In this document: positions 1 through 8,501 of the stretch, piece by piece
How positions within the stretch are numbered: position 1 is the stretch's first letter
Layout of the letters: each line of letters opens with the position of its first letter
Source: Pavlovales sp. CCMP2436
Taxonomy: Eukaryota > Haptophyta > Pavlovophyceae > Pavlovales
NCBI GenBank assembly: GCA_026770615.1
Contig: MU631547.1
Coordinates: forward strand, 23,951 to 70,023
Reading direction: 5' to 3'
Length of the DNA: 46,073 nt
Translations under genes and position numbers: made by a program
The notes under the pieces: model-generated
The model's database searches: none
What the model saw: only the letters and a program-made list of their open reading frames with translations
What the model was told of the DNA's origin: nothing

Positions 1-97
1 TCTCTCTCTCTCTAGCTGCCTTCGACGCTTCACCGCGTCTCGGACTCCAATCCTCTCTTAGCTCGTGCTTGCGTTCAACACCGCTAGCCTCTCGATA
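1..97 (+). repeat. Copy 1 of a ~96-bp dispersed repeat at the left edge of the viral block
   Basis: The stretch starts with a CT-rich run and ends in CTAGCCTCTCGATA. It is nearly identical, in the same orientation, to 23930-24024. Here the repeat stops 6 bases before the stop codon of the penton-like viral gene. In the other copy it runs into retrotransposon sequence. The shared end point suggests that this is host sequence and that the viral insert begins at about position 98. Because both copies are direct and 24 kb apart, they are not a terminal inverted repeat of the virus. Confidence 0.8.
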
Positions 98-103
98 AAG
101 TGG

Positions 104-901
104 CTAGTCTACCATAACATCCACGACGACCGAAAAGCCCAATTCTTGAGTGTCATAGGGGGTTTGGTTCTCGTCTAAAAGAGAGATTACGATAGAGCTG
201 AGGTTCCGCTTCCTTGCGTTCATGTAAGGTGCGGAGTCGCTCTTGAAGGTTTGAATTTGTCCGTAAGCTACACTGATCGGCACAGACGAAAGCAGATTTG
301 TCGAATTTTCTCCAGTAGCCTTGAGACTATCCTGAACGTCCAACTCGAAAGACTCCGACGCTATAAGAATCGAACGAGCGCCTCTGAGGTCTACCATGCG
401 GGGAGGAGATGTAGGGACGCCCGATGGAATAAGCAAATTGTAATTCAGGTTCATACCGAGAAGTTTGTGGGCAGTCGTCGTCTCATGTGTCGCTATTGAA
501 ATATTAGATCCTTGGTTGTGTGAGAAGGTAAATTTGTTTGTAAAGGTCGAGTAGGACACAGTTACACCAGCCCACACCATGGCCGTAATCGCATTCATAG
601 CCTCTGCAAGGGACTCACCGCTGGTGTAATTGCCAACAGGGATCGATACGACTGACAGAGCGTCTCCAGCGAGCAACAGCACAAAGTTGCTGTTTTTGAA
701 GTACACATTTGATTGGACTATAGGAATCGAAGCAGACTCAAGCCGAACATACATGTTTTCGCGGGCGGCTAACGAGATACCCGGAGACAGGTCGAAATTG
801 ACAGAATCGGTTCGGTCCATATCGATGATGTATCGATCGGCTTGATCGGAGCATAAGTACAACCGATGGAGCACCATGATTGATAGGATCGTCGCACACA
901 T
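104..901 (-). CDS. Penton-like minor capsid protein of a polinton-like virus
   Basis: This is a complete 265-residue frame starting at ATG (899-901) and ending in TAG. After a short leader (residues ~1-25) the sequence follows the pattern I associate with PLV and polinton penton proteins. It has beta-strand blocks with RLESASIPI and a SNVYFKN stretch (residues ~50-75), an IPVGNYTSGESL segment (~88-100), a LLGMNL turn (~145), a VDLRGARSILIASE strand (~170-183), and a C-terminal strand around ENQTPYDTQELGFSVVVD. Family members form a single jelly-roll at the capsid vertices. The assignment rests on this strand and motif pattern, not on a search. It is the only viral morphogenesis gene here on the minus strand, and it faces away from the ATPase row. 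It shows no visible lesion, unlike most of its neighbours. The upstream ATG is used, but a start at the internal Met near residue 28 is possible. Confidence 0.62.
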   Translation of the reverse strand: MCATILSIMVLHRLYLCSDQADRYIIDMDRTDSVNFDLSPGISLAARENMYVRLESASIPIVQSNVYFKNSNFVLLLAGDALSVVSIPVGNYTSGESLAEAMNAITAMVWAGVTVSYSTFTNKFTFSHNQGSNISIATHETTTAHKLLGMNLNYNLLIPSGVPTSPPRMVDLRGARSILIASESFELDVQDSLKATGENSTNLLSSVPISVAYGQIQTFKSDSAPYMNARKRNLSSIVISLLDENQTPYDTQELGFSVVVDVMVD

Positions 902-977
902 TTTATTTCGCTTTCAAGACCGACTTGAAGCACATCGTCAATAAAAATCCGATGGGCTAATAAGTATCCAGGCTGTC

Positions 978-1490
978 ATGGAAAAAAAGCCAGCTGACAC
1001 CAAAATATACGAGAAAGTCACCGAGGAGCCGGCCACGGTTACAGTGCCCCCCCCCGTCACACCGTCAACCACCGCTCCGGTGACAAATGAGACCGCGTCA
1101 GACTCCACAGCCCCGGTAGCCGTCCAGTCAGCCGTTCAGGCAGACGTACCGGTAGTGAAGGTAAAAAGAGCTACGAGCGAAAAACAGCGCAAAAACTACC
1201 TAGCTGCCAACGCGCGACGTGTGCAGATTCTGGCTGATGCCAAGAACTTGCGGGTTGCCGAGGCATATGAGAAATAACGTGAGCAGGACGCGTTCGAGGA
1301 ATATGCTACGGCGACCAGGCTAGCTCTCAAATACAGGTTCTCGGTACCAACCCAGCCTACACAGCTAACCCAGCCGCCCACCCAGTCGGTTGCGGTCCCT
1401 GTAGCCCCGGTGAGGGCTGCTGAGGTAGAAATGGTCCCGCCGCCACTTCGTTATTACGAACGCCCTCCAACCACTATTAGATTCGTGTGA
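978..1490 (+). pseudogene. Pro/Thr-rich viral protein with basic helix, interrupted by one stop
   Basis: The frame starts at ATG 978 and reads 99 residues to a TAA at 1275-1277. It then stays open in the same frame for 70 more codons, to a TGA at 1488-1490. The N-terminal half is low-complexity (Pro, Thr, Val, Ala). The middle has a basic, probably helical stretch (KVKRATSEKQRKNYLAANAR). The part after the stop continues the helix (REQDAFEEYATATRLALKY) and then turns Pro-rich again, ending in RYYERPPTTIRF. The continuity of composition across the stop argues that it is a single substitution in a ~170-residue protein. Function is not recognised; a DNA- or capsid-associated basic protein would fit the context between the penton and ATPase genes, but that is a guess. 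Confidence 0.5.
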
Positions 1491-1517
1491 ACGTAAAAAA
1501 AAAATAGCCCATGTTTA

Positions 1518-2321
1518 ATGACAAACGAGATGGCTCCCGAGACTGAGACCCCGATCGGTAGAAAAGGAATCGAGGATGATCCTCCAAAGGACCACTCGTC
1601 CGAGCGAGTACTAGAAGAGAGCAACGACATTCGACTTACCATTCCAACGTTCAGCGTTGACGTGGCTCTGGGTAAAATACCTCCTCCTTTGCCAAACCAG
1701 CATATGTTCGCATGCTTTATTGGACCTCCACGAAGCGGAAATACGAGCCTCAGTACAGCTCTACTGACGCAAACGTCTCCGACCGTGTACGCAGGCGTGT
1801 TCGATCATGTACATTTATTCGTGCCAGCGACTAACTTTGCGTCTATGAGTGACTCACCGTTCAACGGCCACGATAAGGTCCATTTCGAGTAAAATAAGGA
1901 CTCGCTTGAGCGACTCATTATGAAGCTGGAGGTTGCCTCTAAGAAAAAACAAATCTCATTGATTATTATCGACGATTTCATGGCTAGCTTGAAGGACAAC
2001 TCGCTTAGAGCTTCTCTAGAGAGGCTGATATGCAATAGGCGGCACCTTCGGGTCTCGATATGGGTGGTGACGCAGACATACCGGTCCATTCCGCTTACAA
2101 TCCGGAAGTTGATATCTGCACTATTCCTATTTCGCGTGAGCAATCTCAGAGAGCTGGAGAGTATCAGAGAAGAGCTAGTGCCCCGCGACAAAAGCGAATT
2201 TCAAGCACTCTATAATCACGTATTCAGCCCCGGAGCTGACTCTCATCAATTCATGTTCCTGGACGTCGGGAACTCGCTCATATTCAACAAATTCGCCAAA
2301 CTGACCTTTCGAGGGAAATAA
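1518..2321 (+). pseudogene. FtsK/HerA-like (A32-type) genome-packaging ATPase, inactivated
   Basis: Packaging ATPases of this family pump viral DNA into the capsid. The frame runs from ATG 1518 through an in-frame TAA at 1890-1892 and on in the same frame to TAA 2319-2321, 267 codons in all. The P-loop region reads FIGPPRSGNTSLSTALL, where the family has a GK[T/S] core: the lysine codon is AAT (Asn), so the nucleotide-contacting Lys is missing. The Walker B strand ISLIIIDDF follows the stop (~residue 150). A sensor-like VSIWVVTQTYRSIP comes next, as in A32-type ATPases. Length is close to that of PLV ATPases. Both lesions would abolish activity. The stop codon of this gene directly abuts the ATG of the next one (TAAATG), a tight viral arrangement. 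Identification is strong; inactivation is read straight from the sequence. Confidence 0.82.
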
Positions 2322-3602
2322 ATGTCGGACCAATGTACAAACCAATCAGCAATGGGCGCAGTCGATGCCCTCTCTCAAGACCGGCTCATGGACTATACTG
2401 ACACCGATCCACGGAATCGAGTATCTCACTATCTGCTCAACGGGCAGCCATACGACGGTGCCATGCATCCAATTTTCATGGCTGGCCAACTCAGTGCAGT
2501 CTATATGACGGGTGCCAGGCATCACGCATTTAGCGAGCGACTAGAGTACACCTCTCGAGCTTTCATTATAGACCGAGTACCAAGACTCGACCTCCCTCGC
2601 GAGGATCGAGAACAGAAGTCTATTTTTACAGCATTCAAGGGCGGAGTGAGTATACGATGATATGTTGAACAACACCCGCGGCGAACCAGTGCTCAACCGC
2701 ACCATCATCCCAGGGCGTCCTCGCCTCCTCTTGGCCGGACGCGCTCGCCCTTCATGCTGCCGCGAGGTGCCGTCGCGGGAGGCAGGGGCGATCAAGTGTT
2801 CTACAGCCGAGTGCCCCCGGGGACCCCTCAAACCCCCGCAGTGCCCGACTCGAGCGCCCCGGTCCCTCCAGGCTACATGCCGCAACCGCCCTATGCACCC
2901 ACTCAGGCGGCGGCCGAGGCAGCTCCGGCAGCGTCCACCAACCCCAACCTAGCGATGATCCCTCGGCAGGTGCGTCGTGAAACGAGGCGCTTCCAAGTCA
3001 ACCCCACGCTCACGCTAGGACCGTTTATGCCTCCCCCGCCTGTGAGCACGACACGTGGCATTTTCTCGGGGCCAGCCCTCCCACCGGGATTCGTACGCGC
3101 ACCCCAGGCTCAGACTGATACCATGTCGTCTCAGTCGGCTCAGACGTCACAGTCGACATCCCAGCAGCCACCTCGGCTCACATACACGCCACCCACTCCA
3201 GCAGGACCGAGTTCGCCCAACTTTCAATCGTCGACAACCGGGGCTCAAGCCGGTCAAGTTGCTGCTACCCAGTCCAGCACGCGCCAAGAGGTCGGTTTCG
3301 ATTCTCCATCAAAATCTACAGGGGGTGCAATGAATCTTCGACCCATCATGAAGCGACAGGCCGAGGTCGAAAGATTGGGGCTCAATTTTAGCTCGGCACA
3401 GTATCAAATGATGTGGGAACTCTCGGATCAGCACAGGCTCCCTTCAAGGAACGATGCAGATGCGGCGGCACAGAGGCAGAGGTTGGTCACGTATTCAGCT
3501 CTTCTGGGACCCATTCAGGAGCAAAACGGCGAGCTTCAGTCGCCTCGAGCTCGGGCTGAGATAAGTCTCGTCTTCGGCATGCACAAGAGCAATATTCCTT
3601 GA
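2322..3602 (+). pseudogene. Viral protein of unknown function, interrupted by one stop
   Basis: The frame begins at the ATG that follows the ATPase stop, reads 112 residues to TGA 2658-2660, and continues in the same frame to 3602, 427 codons in all. The first part (residues ~1-112) is soluble and mixed in composition, with SERLEYTSRAFIIDRVPRLD near its end. The middle (~145-330) is very rich in Pro, Ser, Gln and Thr. The last ~90 residues form a compact, probably helical domain (MKRQAEVERLGLNFSSAQYQ onward). I do not recognise the family. Its place between the packaging ATPase and structural genes suggests a virion or assembly role, but nothing in the sequence proves this. A genuine start at 2754 would avoid the stop, but the open frame and coding-like sequence before it favour one broken gene. 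Confidence 0.5.
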
Positions 3603-3675
3603 TCGGTTTCGTGAATGGCTTCGTGAACGGCTCTCAAAAAAAATATAAAATAAGGATATATACAACTCTCCAACA

Positions 3676-4434
3676 ATGGCCAACGTGTTCGGACGTCTTT
3701 CGAGTGAACCATCGACGTATCCTCTCGAGATCCCACTCGTGTCGAGTACGAGCACTGTGACCCAGTTGAGCCTGAGTGGCTTTTCCGCAGTACAGAATCA
3801 GACGAGCGATACTAAAAAAGTTCTTGCGATCAAAAAGCCAACGTCTATATTGAACCTATCCCTACCTTCTAATCAGAGCCTTTATGCGAGCCCGCTAGCC
3901 TTTGTTGCAGACTTGAAACTGTCTAACGCACTGTATACAAGCGAGAATAAATCCGTCGGGGTGCAATTTTCTTACTCGCAGGCCAAGCCGATCACAGCGG
4001 GTACCATTTGCATAATTGGAGACACATTGGCTTTGGAGACAGAGGGTTCGGCCGATCCAAAAAGGTCCACTTACACACTCAATATGCTCATCCCCACGGG
4101 TGTAGTTAGCGTTACAAATTACAGTATTCGAATGATCAAAAACACTTCTAGCGTGTCTGTGAACCGTGATTTCGATTGGACCTCACTTGACTCTCCCTCG
4201 GACGTTGTTGCTAAATGGCAGGCTCAGATGCGAGCGACTTTGTCCGCGGTGAGTTTCGGTCATTGCGTGCTTCTGTTCGATTCAGCCACCGGGAAGTTCA
4301 GTGCCGCATACGATCGCGATCTAGCTTATGGTTCTTTTGATAACGTTTTTTACCAAATCGATCGTAATTTCGGAGATGATCCGAGCAAGACGTCTCTTGG
4401 TGTATTTATCACCAATAGTCCAAACGTTTTTTAG
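3676..4434 (+). CDS. Probable viral structural protein (unrecognised family)
   Basis: An intact 252-residue frame starts at ATG 3676, 15 bases after an AT-rich leader (AAAATATAAAATAAGGATATATA). It is rich in Ser, Thr, Val and Leu in short alternating blocks such as TSILNLSLPSNQSLYASP and VSVTNYSIRMIKNTSSVSVN, which suggests a beta-rich fold. It has no membrane segment or signal peptide. It lies 9 bases upstream of the fibre-like gene in the same direction, so the two probably belong to one transcription block. A capsid or spike component is the natural guess. At 252 residues it is too short for a double-jelly-roll major capsid protein, and I see no motif supporting that. Confidence 0.5.
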   Translation: MANVFGRLSSEPSTYPLEIPLVSSTSTVTQLSLSGFSAVQNQTSDTKKVLAIKKPTSILNLSLPSNQSLYASPLAFVADLKLSNALYTSENKSVGVQFSYSQAKPITAGTICIIGDTLALETEGSADPKRSTYTLNMLIPTGVVSVTNYSIRMIKNTSSVSVNRDFDWTSLDSPSDVVAKWQAQMRATLSAVSFGHCVLLFDSATGKFSAAYDRDLAYGSFDNVFYQIDRNFGDDPSKTSLGVFITNSPNVF

Positions 4435-4443
4435 CAAAAAAAC

Positions 4444-5738
4444 ATGGCACCCCGTGAATTCCCAAACGTCGCCCAATGTGCGTACACACGGGGAGGTGTA
4501 CTAATCGATGGACGTAAACGCTTGGCCCTCGTAGTGATTGCGACTGGCTCTTTAGGAACAACTAAGCGACAGATACAGTTCGACATTACACGGTTCCTAG
4601 ACGATTCGGCTCCAACCCTGTTTGAAGCAGATACTCTTTTTTCGATCATTGTTACAACCTTTGGTATATTGATGTCCGTGGGTGAGACGAGCGTGTTGCG
4701 TACACAGGCGCCGCTTGGAATACCTCTCAGCCACTACCCGCAAATCTACCGACCGGTAGTACGTGTGTGCGGGGCCCCAATCGTTAGCGGCGCCTTCAGC
4801 GGGATCGTCTCGCCTGTTACGCTTTCGAAAGTACTAACCAATTCCGATCGCGAACTCGTGCTCGCTGATTTTGGTTTAAAGAATATACAAGCATCAAAAG
4901 CCAAAAACGTGAACTTTCAGGGTATACACGGCATTGCGGCAAACGGTGTTACCATCGACGTCGTAAACTCGATTGAGCGGCTTGAAAGAAAATATTCGAG
5001 GTAGCCGAATATGTGAATCTCGTGAGCTGCACTGCAACAACGGATTCGTGGCTAGTAACAACCGACAACACGAGCGGTTCTATTCAAGCAATTGTAGTGC
5101 CTGCGTTCAACCCCACAGCCGTGCGGGCTCTAACAAAGGAGAGCCCTGTTTTTACCAATAACAATACAATCACCGCGAGCGCAATCTGGACTTCCTCGAC
5201 CGCGTTCTCCGTTTTGGCTTCGTCTGCTCTTTCTAGCGGTACCGTGAATGAGCCGCACAAAGCGCTCGATCGCGACAATACGACTTTCTGGGCGTCTTCT
5301 GACGGAACGTACACCTCTAGCGGTGCTGGGATACAGTTCATGACTATCGTGTACCCGTCACCCGTGGAGTTAATCTCGTATCGTATCAGCCCGGGCGCAT
5401 TCTACAATTCAGGAACGTCCGCACCACTCCAATGGTCTATTTCCGGAAGCAATACCGGCTCGGCTTTCATTTTAGTTGATACTTTCGCTGTCACCTCTTG
5501 GACTGACAATACACCACACACATTTTTGATGACCAACCAATCGGGATTGTATCGGTTTTGGAGATTGACGGTCACACGCGTTACATCCTCCGGGAGCCCG
5601 ACCTACGCCATGACTCCAGATATCTCATTTTTCATGGGTATTGATCCAACAACCTTCCTTTCTGCTTTACCTGTTAGCACAAGCACTTTCAAGAGATATA
5701 CATGGGCGACGCTAGAGGGAACGCAGTCAGCATGTTAG
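4444..5738 (+). pseudogene. Fibre-like protein with discoidin (F5/8 type C)-like domain, frameshifted
   Basis: The reading frame opens at ATG 4444 and ends at TAG 5002-5004 after 186 residues. A second frame, open from 4986 and overlapping the end of the first, reads on to 5738. One base-length change in the A-rich stretch 4983-4998 would connect them into a ~430-residue protein. The N-terminal part is beta-rich and unrecognised. The C-terminal part has features of a discoidin/galactose-binding domain: HKALDRDNTTFWASSDG (the D-x-x-x-T-x-W core), a PVELISYRISPG strand, and the APLQWSISGSNTGSAF turn that matches the family's P-x-x-W-x-[ILV]-x-G-S-N block. Such domains bind glycans, so attachment to the algal cell is a reasonable role. 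No standard slippery heptamer is in phase at the junction, so I treat the break as a mutation. Confidence 0.6.
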
Positions 5739-5836
5739 AATTGCCTGCGAAGTGTGACTATAATATAATTCTAACAAAAAACGAACGCATAGTCAACAGT
5801 GGACTGTATCGTCTCTCCACAACCGGGCTCATCAAA

Positions 5837-5874
5837 ACAAGCTAACAAGCTAACAAGCTAACAAGCTAACAAGC
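5837..5874. repeat. 8-bp tandem repeat (AACAAGCT) before the lipase gene
   Basis: About four and a half direct copies of AACAAGCT lie in the 195-bp intergenic space between the fibre-like and lipase genes. An A-rich run (5888-5910) and the lipase ATG follow. The array could be a viral regulatory spacer or simple slippage. Confidence 0.85.
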
Positions 5875-5933
5875 GAAGCTAAAATTTTCAAAAAAAAAAA
5901 ATCAAAAAAGAACACGCCATACCATAGACTACA

Positions 5934-6539
5934 ATGTCTTCAAATAATTTCAAGAGCAACGCAATAGACCTAGCACGAGCCTCATATCTCCCACTCGACA
6001 AAGCGGCCGCCTTTGGGGATTCACTCGGGTTCACACTCGATCCCCAGCTCTCGCAAGACAACACTATGGTATTCGTCGACAATCGTACGGGCCAGCCCAC
6101 CATCGTCCATCGCGGATCTGTAACGCCACGCGATTGGTTGGTGGACGATGTTTTGATCGCGGCCGGGTCCAATCGAGAGACACAGAGGCTCCGTCGCGCC
6201 CGCCAGATTACCGCTGCCGCCGAAGCCAAGTATAAAACCAAATCGAATTCGGTTGGCCACTCACTCGGTGGGCGCCTAGCTGAGCGTGCAGGCTCCGGGG
6301 GCAAGATCGTCACCTTTAACAAGGCCGCCGGACTGGCGACATCCCCAACTTTAATTTCACCGGCCGAAGTCAGCCACAAAATCGAAATGGCTCTCGACAG
6401 ACAGACGTGCGAACCAAACTCGATGCCGTGTCGGCCCTATCTAGTCTCGGTCGTCGTCCAGCCAGCCAACCCCCGGTCGTGGAAGTTCGTCAACGAAATT
6501 AAGCAAACCGCTTTTTGCCTGGCCCGATTCGTTTTCTAG
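5934..6539 (+). pseudogene. Class-3 lipase-like alpha/beta hydrolase of the viral element, frameshifted near its end
   Basis: Class-3 lipases hydrolyse acyl esters with a Ser-Asp-His triad, and lipase-like genes recur in PLV genomes. The ATG at 5934 opens a frame with TIVHRGSVTPRDWLVDD (residues ~58-74, like the family's RGT...DW..D block), the nucleophile elbow VGHSLGGRLAERAG (~106-119, GxSxG with Ser as nucleophile) and GGKIVTFNKAAGL (~121-134). From about position 6404 the family-like continuation is in another frame (DVRTKLDAVSALSSLG, ending at TAA 6500-6502). In the ATG frame the tail becomes Cys/Pro-rich and atypical and stops at 6539. The simplest reading is one indel near 6400, which removes the proper C-terminus. 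The enzyme may help breach a membrane during entry, but that is inference. Confidence 0.62.
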
Positions 6540-7042
6540 CCAACGTGGCAAAATCGCACAGCCTGCGAAACCTGAAGTGAAACCTGAAGTGAACAGGGGA
6601 ACATCGATGACCCCGCCGTGAAGCATCGTGGGACTCGACGTAGACCACATAGGGAGGAGCTTATGGTGGAACTTGCGATCGTGTTTTTCTTGATGTTTTG
6701 CACACTTGAAATCGCACTGCATTTTGATTGTCGCCTAGATAAAAAATTAGAATAATGAGAAGATGGTGCAGCACTTGCTATCTGTTGGTACCGCAGCATG
6801 AGGTAATGCGATTGCACTTGGGAACATGATCTGCCTGCTGGTACCCGTCAACAGTGAGCGAAAGAACCGGTAATTGATGATCCGCTCGGTGATCTCTTGA
6901 TGTTGATCAGACGTAAATCCTCAGGCCACCCGATACGCATCTTTTGAATAATTTTTGTACGCTCTTCAAGCTGATTTTCATGAATCTGTGGGCTCGTTGT
7001 TGGGTAGTGTGCGGCCGTCATTCCACTTATACTTGCTCTCTT
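6540..7042. other. Convergent intergenic region with only small open frames
   Basis: This space lies between the plus-strand morphogenesis genes and the minus-strand replication genes. The only plus-strand candidate is a 30-codon frame at 6663-6755, which would encode a hydrophobic peptide (MVELAIVFFLMFCTLEIAL) that could span a membrane. On the minus strand ~6850-7000 a stretch reading HENQLEERTKIIQKM looks weakly coding but is interrupted by stops. It may be a remnant of the gene at 7043-7438. Confidence 0.4.
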
Positions 7043-7438
7043 TTAGTTGAGTACATTTTTTTTCAGGTGGCTGTCCATAAAACGGATCAGTACCTCGGGC
7101 GTTTCGCACTCTTCAAGGGGTGCGTCATCGCTATTGTTGCTCACAATGCGCAATGTGTTTCGATCAGCTTTGAGGTGCAAGAAATCAATGTAGATGTTCG
7201 TTCCCGAGTCGATCAACTCACCCTTCATCAAAAAGCTGCCGTCTTCAGCGCTCTGTTCGAGGATTTCGATATCACCAAAGTTGTAGTGCCTTTCCGCCTG
7301 CGTTAATGGAGAGGAGAAGGTTCTGGAACGAGGTGTTGGAGCACATGACGGCTGGTTATGTAAGTAACAGAGATTTTTATTAGCCCAGGTTCTTAACGCT
7401 CTCACCACTCCTTCACCGCCCACTTGAGCTCTGGACAC
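7043..7438 (-). CDS. Hypothetical viral protein downstream of the PolA-like polymerase
   Basis: A 131-residue minus-strand frame overlaps the last 37 bases of the polymerase gene upstream of it. The first ~45 residues look atypical (Arg/Thr/Pro-rich). From about residue 48 it reads like a real soluble acidic protein, with FGDIEILEQSAEDGSFLMKG and a SGTNIYIDFLHLKADRNTLR stretch. No family is recognised. A TVpol-type protein would have a superfamily-3 helicase in this position, but I see no Walker motifs here. The frame may instead be the end of the polymerase reading unit displaced by an indel, or an independent small gene starting at an internal Met. Confidence 0.35.
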   Translation of the reverse strand: MSRAQVGGEGVVRALRTWANKNLCYLHNQPSCAPTPRSRTFSSPLTQAERHYNFGDIEILEQSAEDGSFLMKGELIDSGTNIYIDFLHLKADRNTLRIVSNNSDDAPLEECETPEVLIRFMDSHLKKNVLN

Positions 7439-8481
7439 AGCTCGCGAGTGGCCTCCTCGAACTGATGCGCCATGCGGACTTTATCAACGACTCGGCTCCT
7501 TGGAACGAGCATTCCATCGAATATGAACACAACTCGTCGGTCGTTTTGTAGTAGCGCCCACTCTGCCATCGGAGCGGTGTGCTCGAGTGTCTGCCATGCT
7601 CTGCTCAGCAACTGGAACTTGGGCCGCTCCTTGATGCATAAGCCTTTCACATCGTGCCACTCTGGATCATCCCACAGACACCCGGCTATCGCGAGAGCTT
7701 CCTCGCGCAGCTTAGTCAGGAACTCGCTTTCGTCCCGCCGCTTCGGTGAACCGTGCAACACCATGTTGATGCTCTTTTTCGCATCGTCCATCGTGCAACC
7801 ACTAGTCTCGCAGATCGTACGGCGGGCGGCTTTCACGTCTCTTGCGAGCTCCCTAAGGTGTGGCACTTCATCCTCGAGCTTGTAAGTCCTAGCGAGCGTC
7901 ATCATGAGGCAGGGGGCGGCGCCGACCATATCTAGGTCCAGGTAGTTCTTCTGGGCTAGTTTCTTTCGAAGGGCTTTTGGGCACCCCTGTAGAGCGGCCG
8001 AGCGCCACTTTCGTTCACCATCCTCCTCCTCGACCCACCGTCCGCCTGGCGCGCACACGTAGGTCCGTCCAAACTCAAACCCGTCGGGCGTGCGCTTCCG
8101 ATCGTAGGTCCTTTGCGTGCTCTTGAAAGCGGCCACCACGCTCAGCTCGTCCTCCCCGGTTGTCTCGTCGATCCACGAGGTGTCGATCAGTTCGTTGTGC
8201 TCGTCCTCGTCATAGTCGCTGTAATAGTCGATGTCGTCATCGTCGTCCTCAGGGAGAGACATTAACTTGCAGTGGGGGTCGCTTGTAAACGCGAACTTTG
8301 GGAAGTACAGGTCGTCGAGCAACACCGCCCGCGCGTTCCACCGCTCTTTAAAAATCACGAGCAGTTCCTCGGGACTTCCCTGTATTTTCTCCCAGTACTG
8401 GGTACTTGTCTGCGAGGAAGCGAGGGTTTGTTGGCAGCCACGGGCCGTGGAGTATCTCGCGATAGTACTGGGTCTCACCAC
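7402..8481 (-). CDS. PolA-like (TVpol-type) DNA polymerase palm domain protein
   Basis: TVpol-type proteins of PLVs and related transposons have a palm related to family-A DNA polymerases, usually followed by a superfamily-3 helicase. In this 359-residue frame an acidic linker (~residues 78-100) precedes the core. The core has GRTYVCAPGG then LQGCPKALRKKL (~140-175), as in the family's entry segment. Motif A is NYLDLDMVGAAPCLMM (D-x-x-x-x-x-P; ~178-193). The motif B region carries AKKSINMVLHG (K-x-x-x-N-x-x-x-x-G; ~230-240). Motif C is VVFIFDGMLVP (FDG; ~318-328). No helicase domain follows in frame, so the protein is either short or truncated. The start is uncertain: the frame opens at a GTG near 8481, and a different frame upstream (~8390-8500) also looks partly coding. 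The gene lies 20 bp downstream of the polB reading unit. Confidence 0.6.
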   Translation of the reverse strand: MVRPSTIARYSTARGCQQTLASSQTSTQYWEKIQGSPEELLVIFKERWNARAVLLDDLYFPKFAFTSDPHCKLMSLPEDDDDDIDYYSDYDEDEHNELIDTSWIDETTGEDELSVVAAFKSTQRTYDRKRTPDGFEFGRTYVCAPGGRWVEEEDGERKWRSAALQGCPKALRKKLAQKNYLDLDMVGAAPCLMMTLARTYKLEDEVPHLRELARDVKAARRTICETSGCTMDDAKKSINMVLHGSPKRRDESEFLTKLREEALAIAGCLWDDPEWHDVKGLCIKERPKFQLLSRAWQTLEHTAPMAEWALLQNDRRVVFIFDGMLVPRSRVVDKVRMAHQFEEATRELCPELKWAVKEW

Positions 8482-8501
8482 TCTGTATCGAGATCGAACG
8501 G

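Noticed and set aside
978..3602. Stop-codon readthrough or a variant genetic code in the viral genes
   Set aside because: The internal stops include TAA, TGA and, in polB, TAG. The same codons end intact genes, and frameshifts and a lost Walker Lys occur alongside. Decay explains all of this better than recoding.
3676..4434. Major capsid protein
   Set aside because: 252 residues is about half the usual length, and no double-jelly-roll pattern could be traced.
4983..5004. Programmed -1 frameshift joining the two parts of the fibre-like gene
   Set aside because: No X-XXY-YYZ heptamer is in phase in the A-rich stretch and no obvious downstream pseudoknot was seen. Other genes of the element carry plain mutations.
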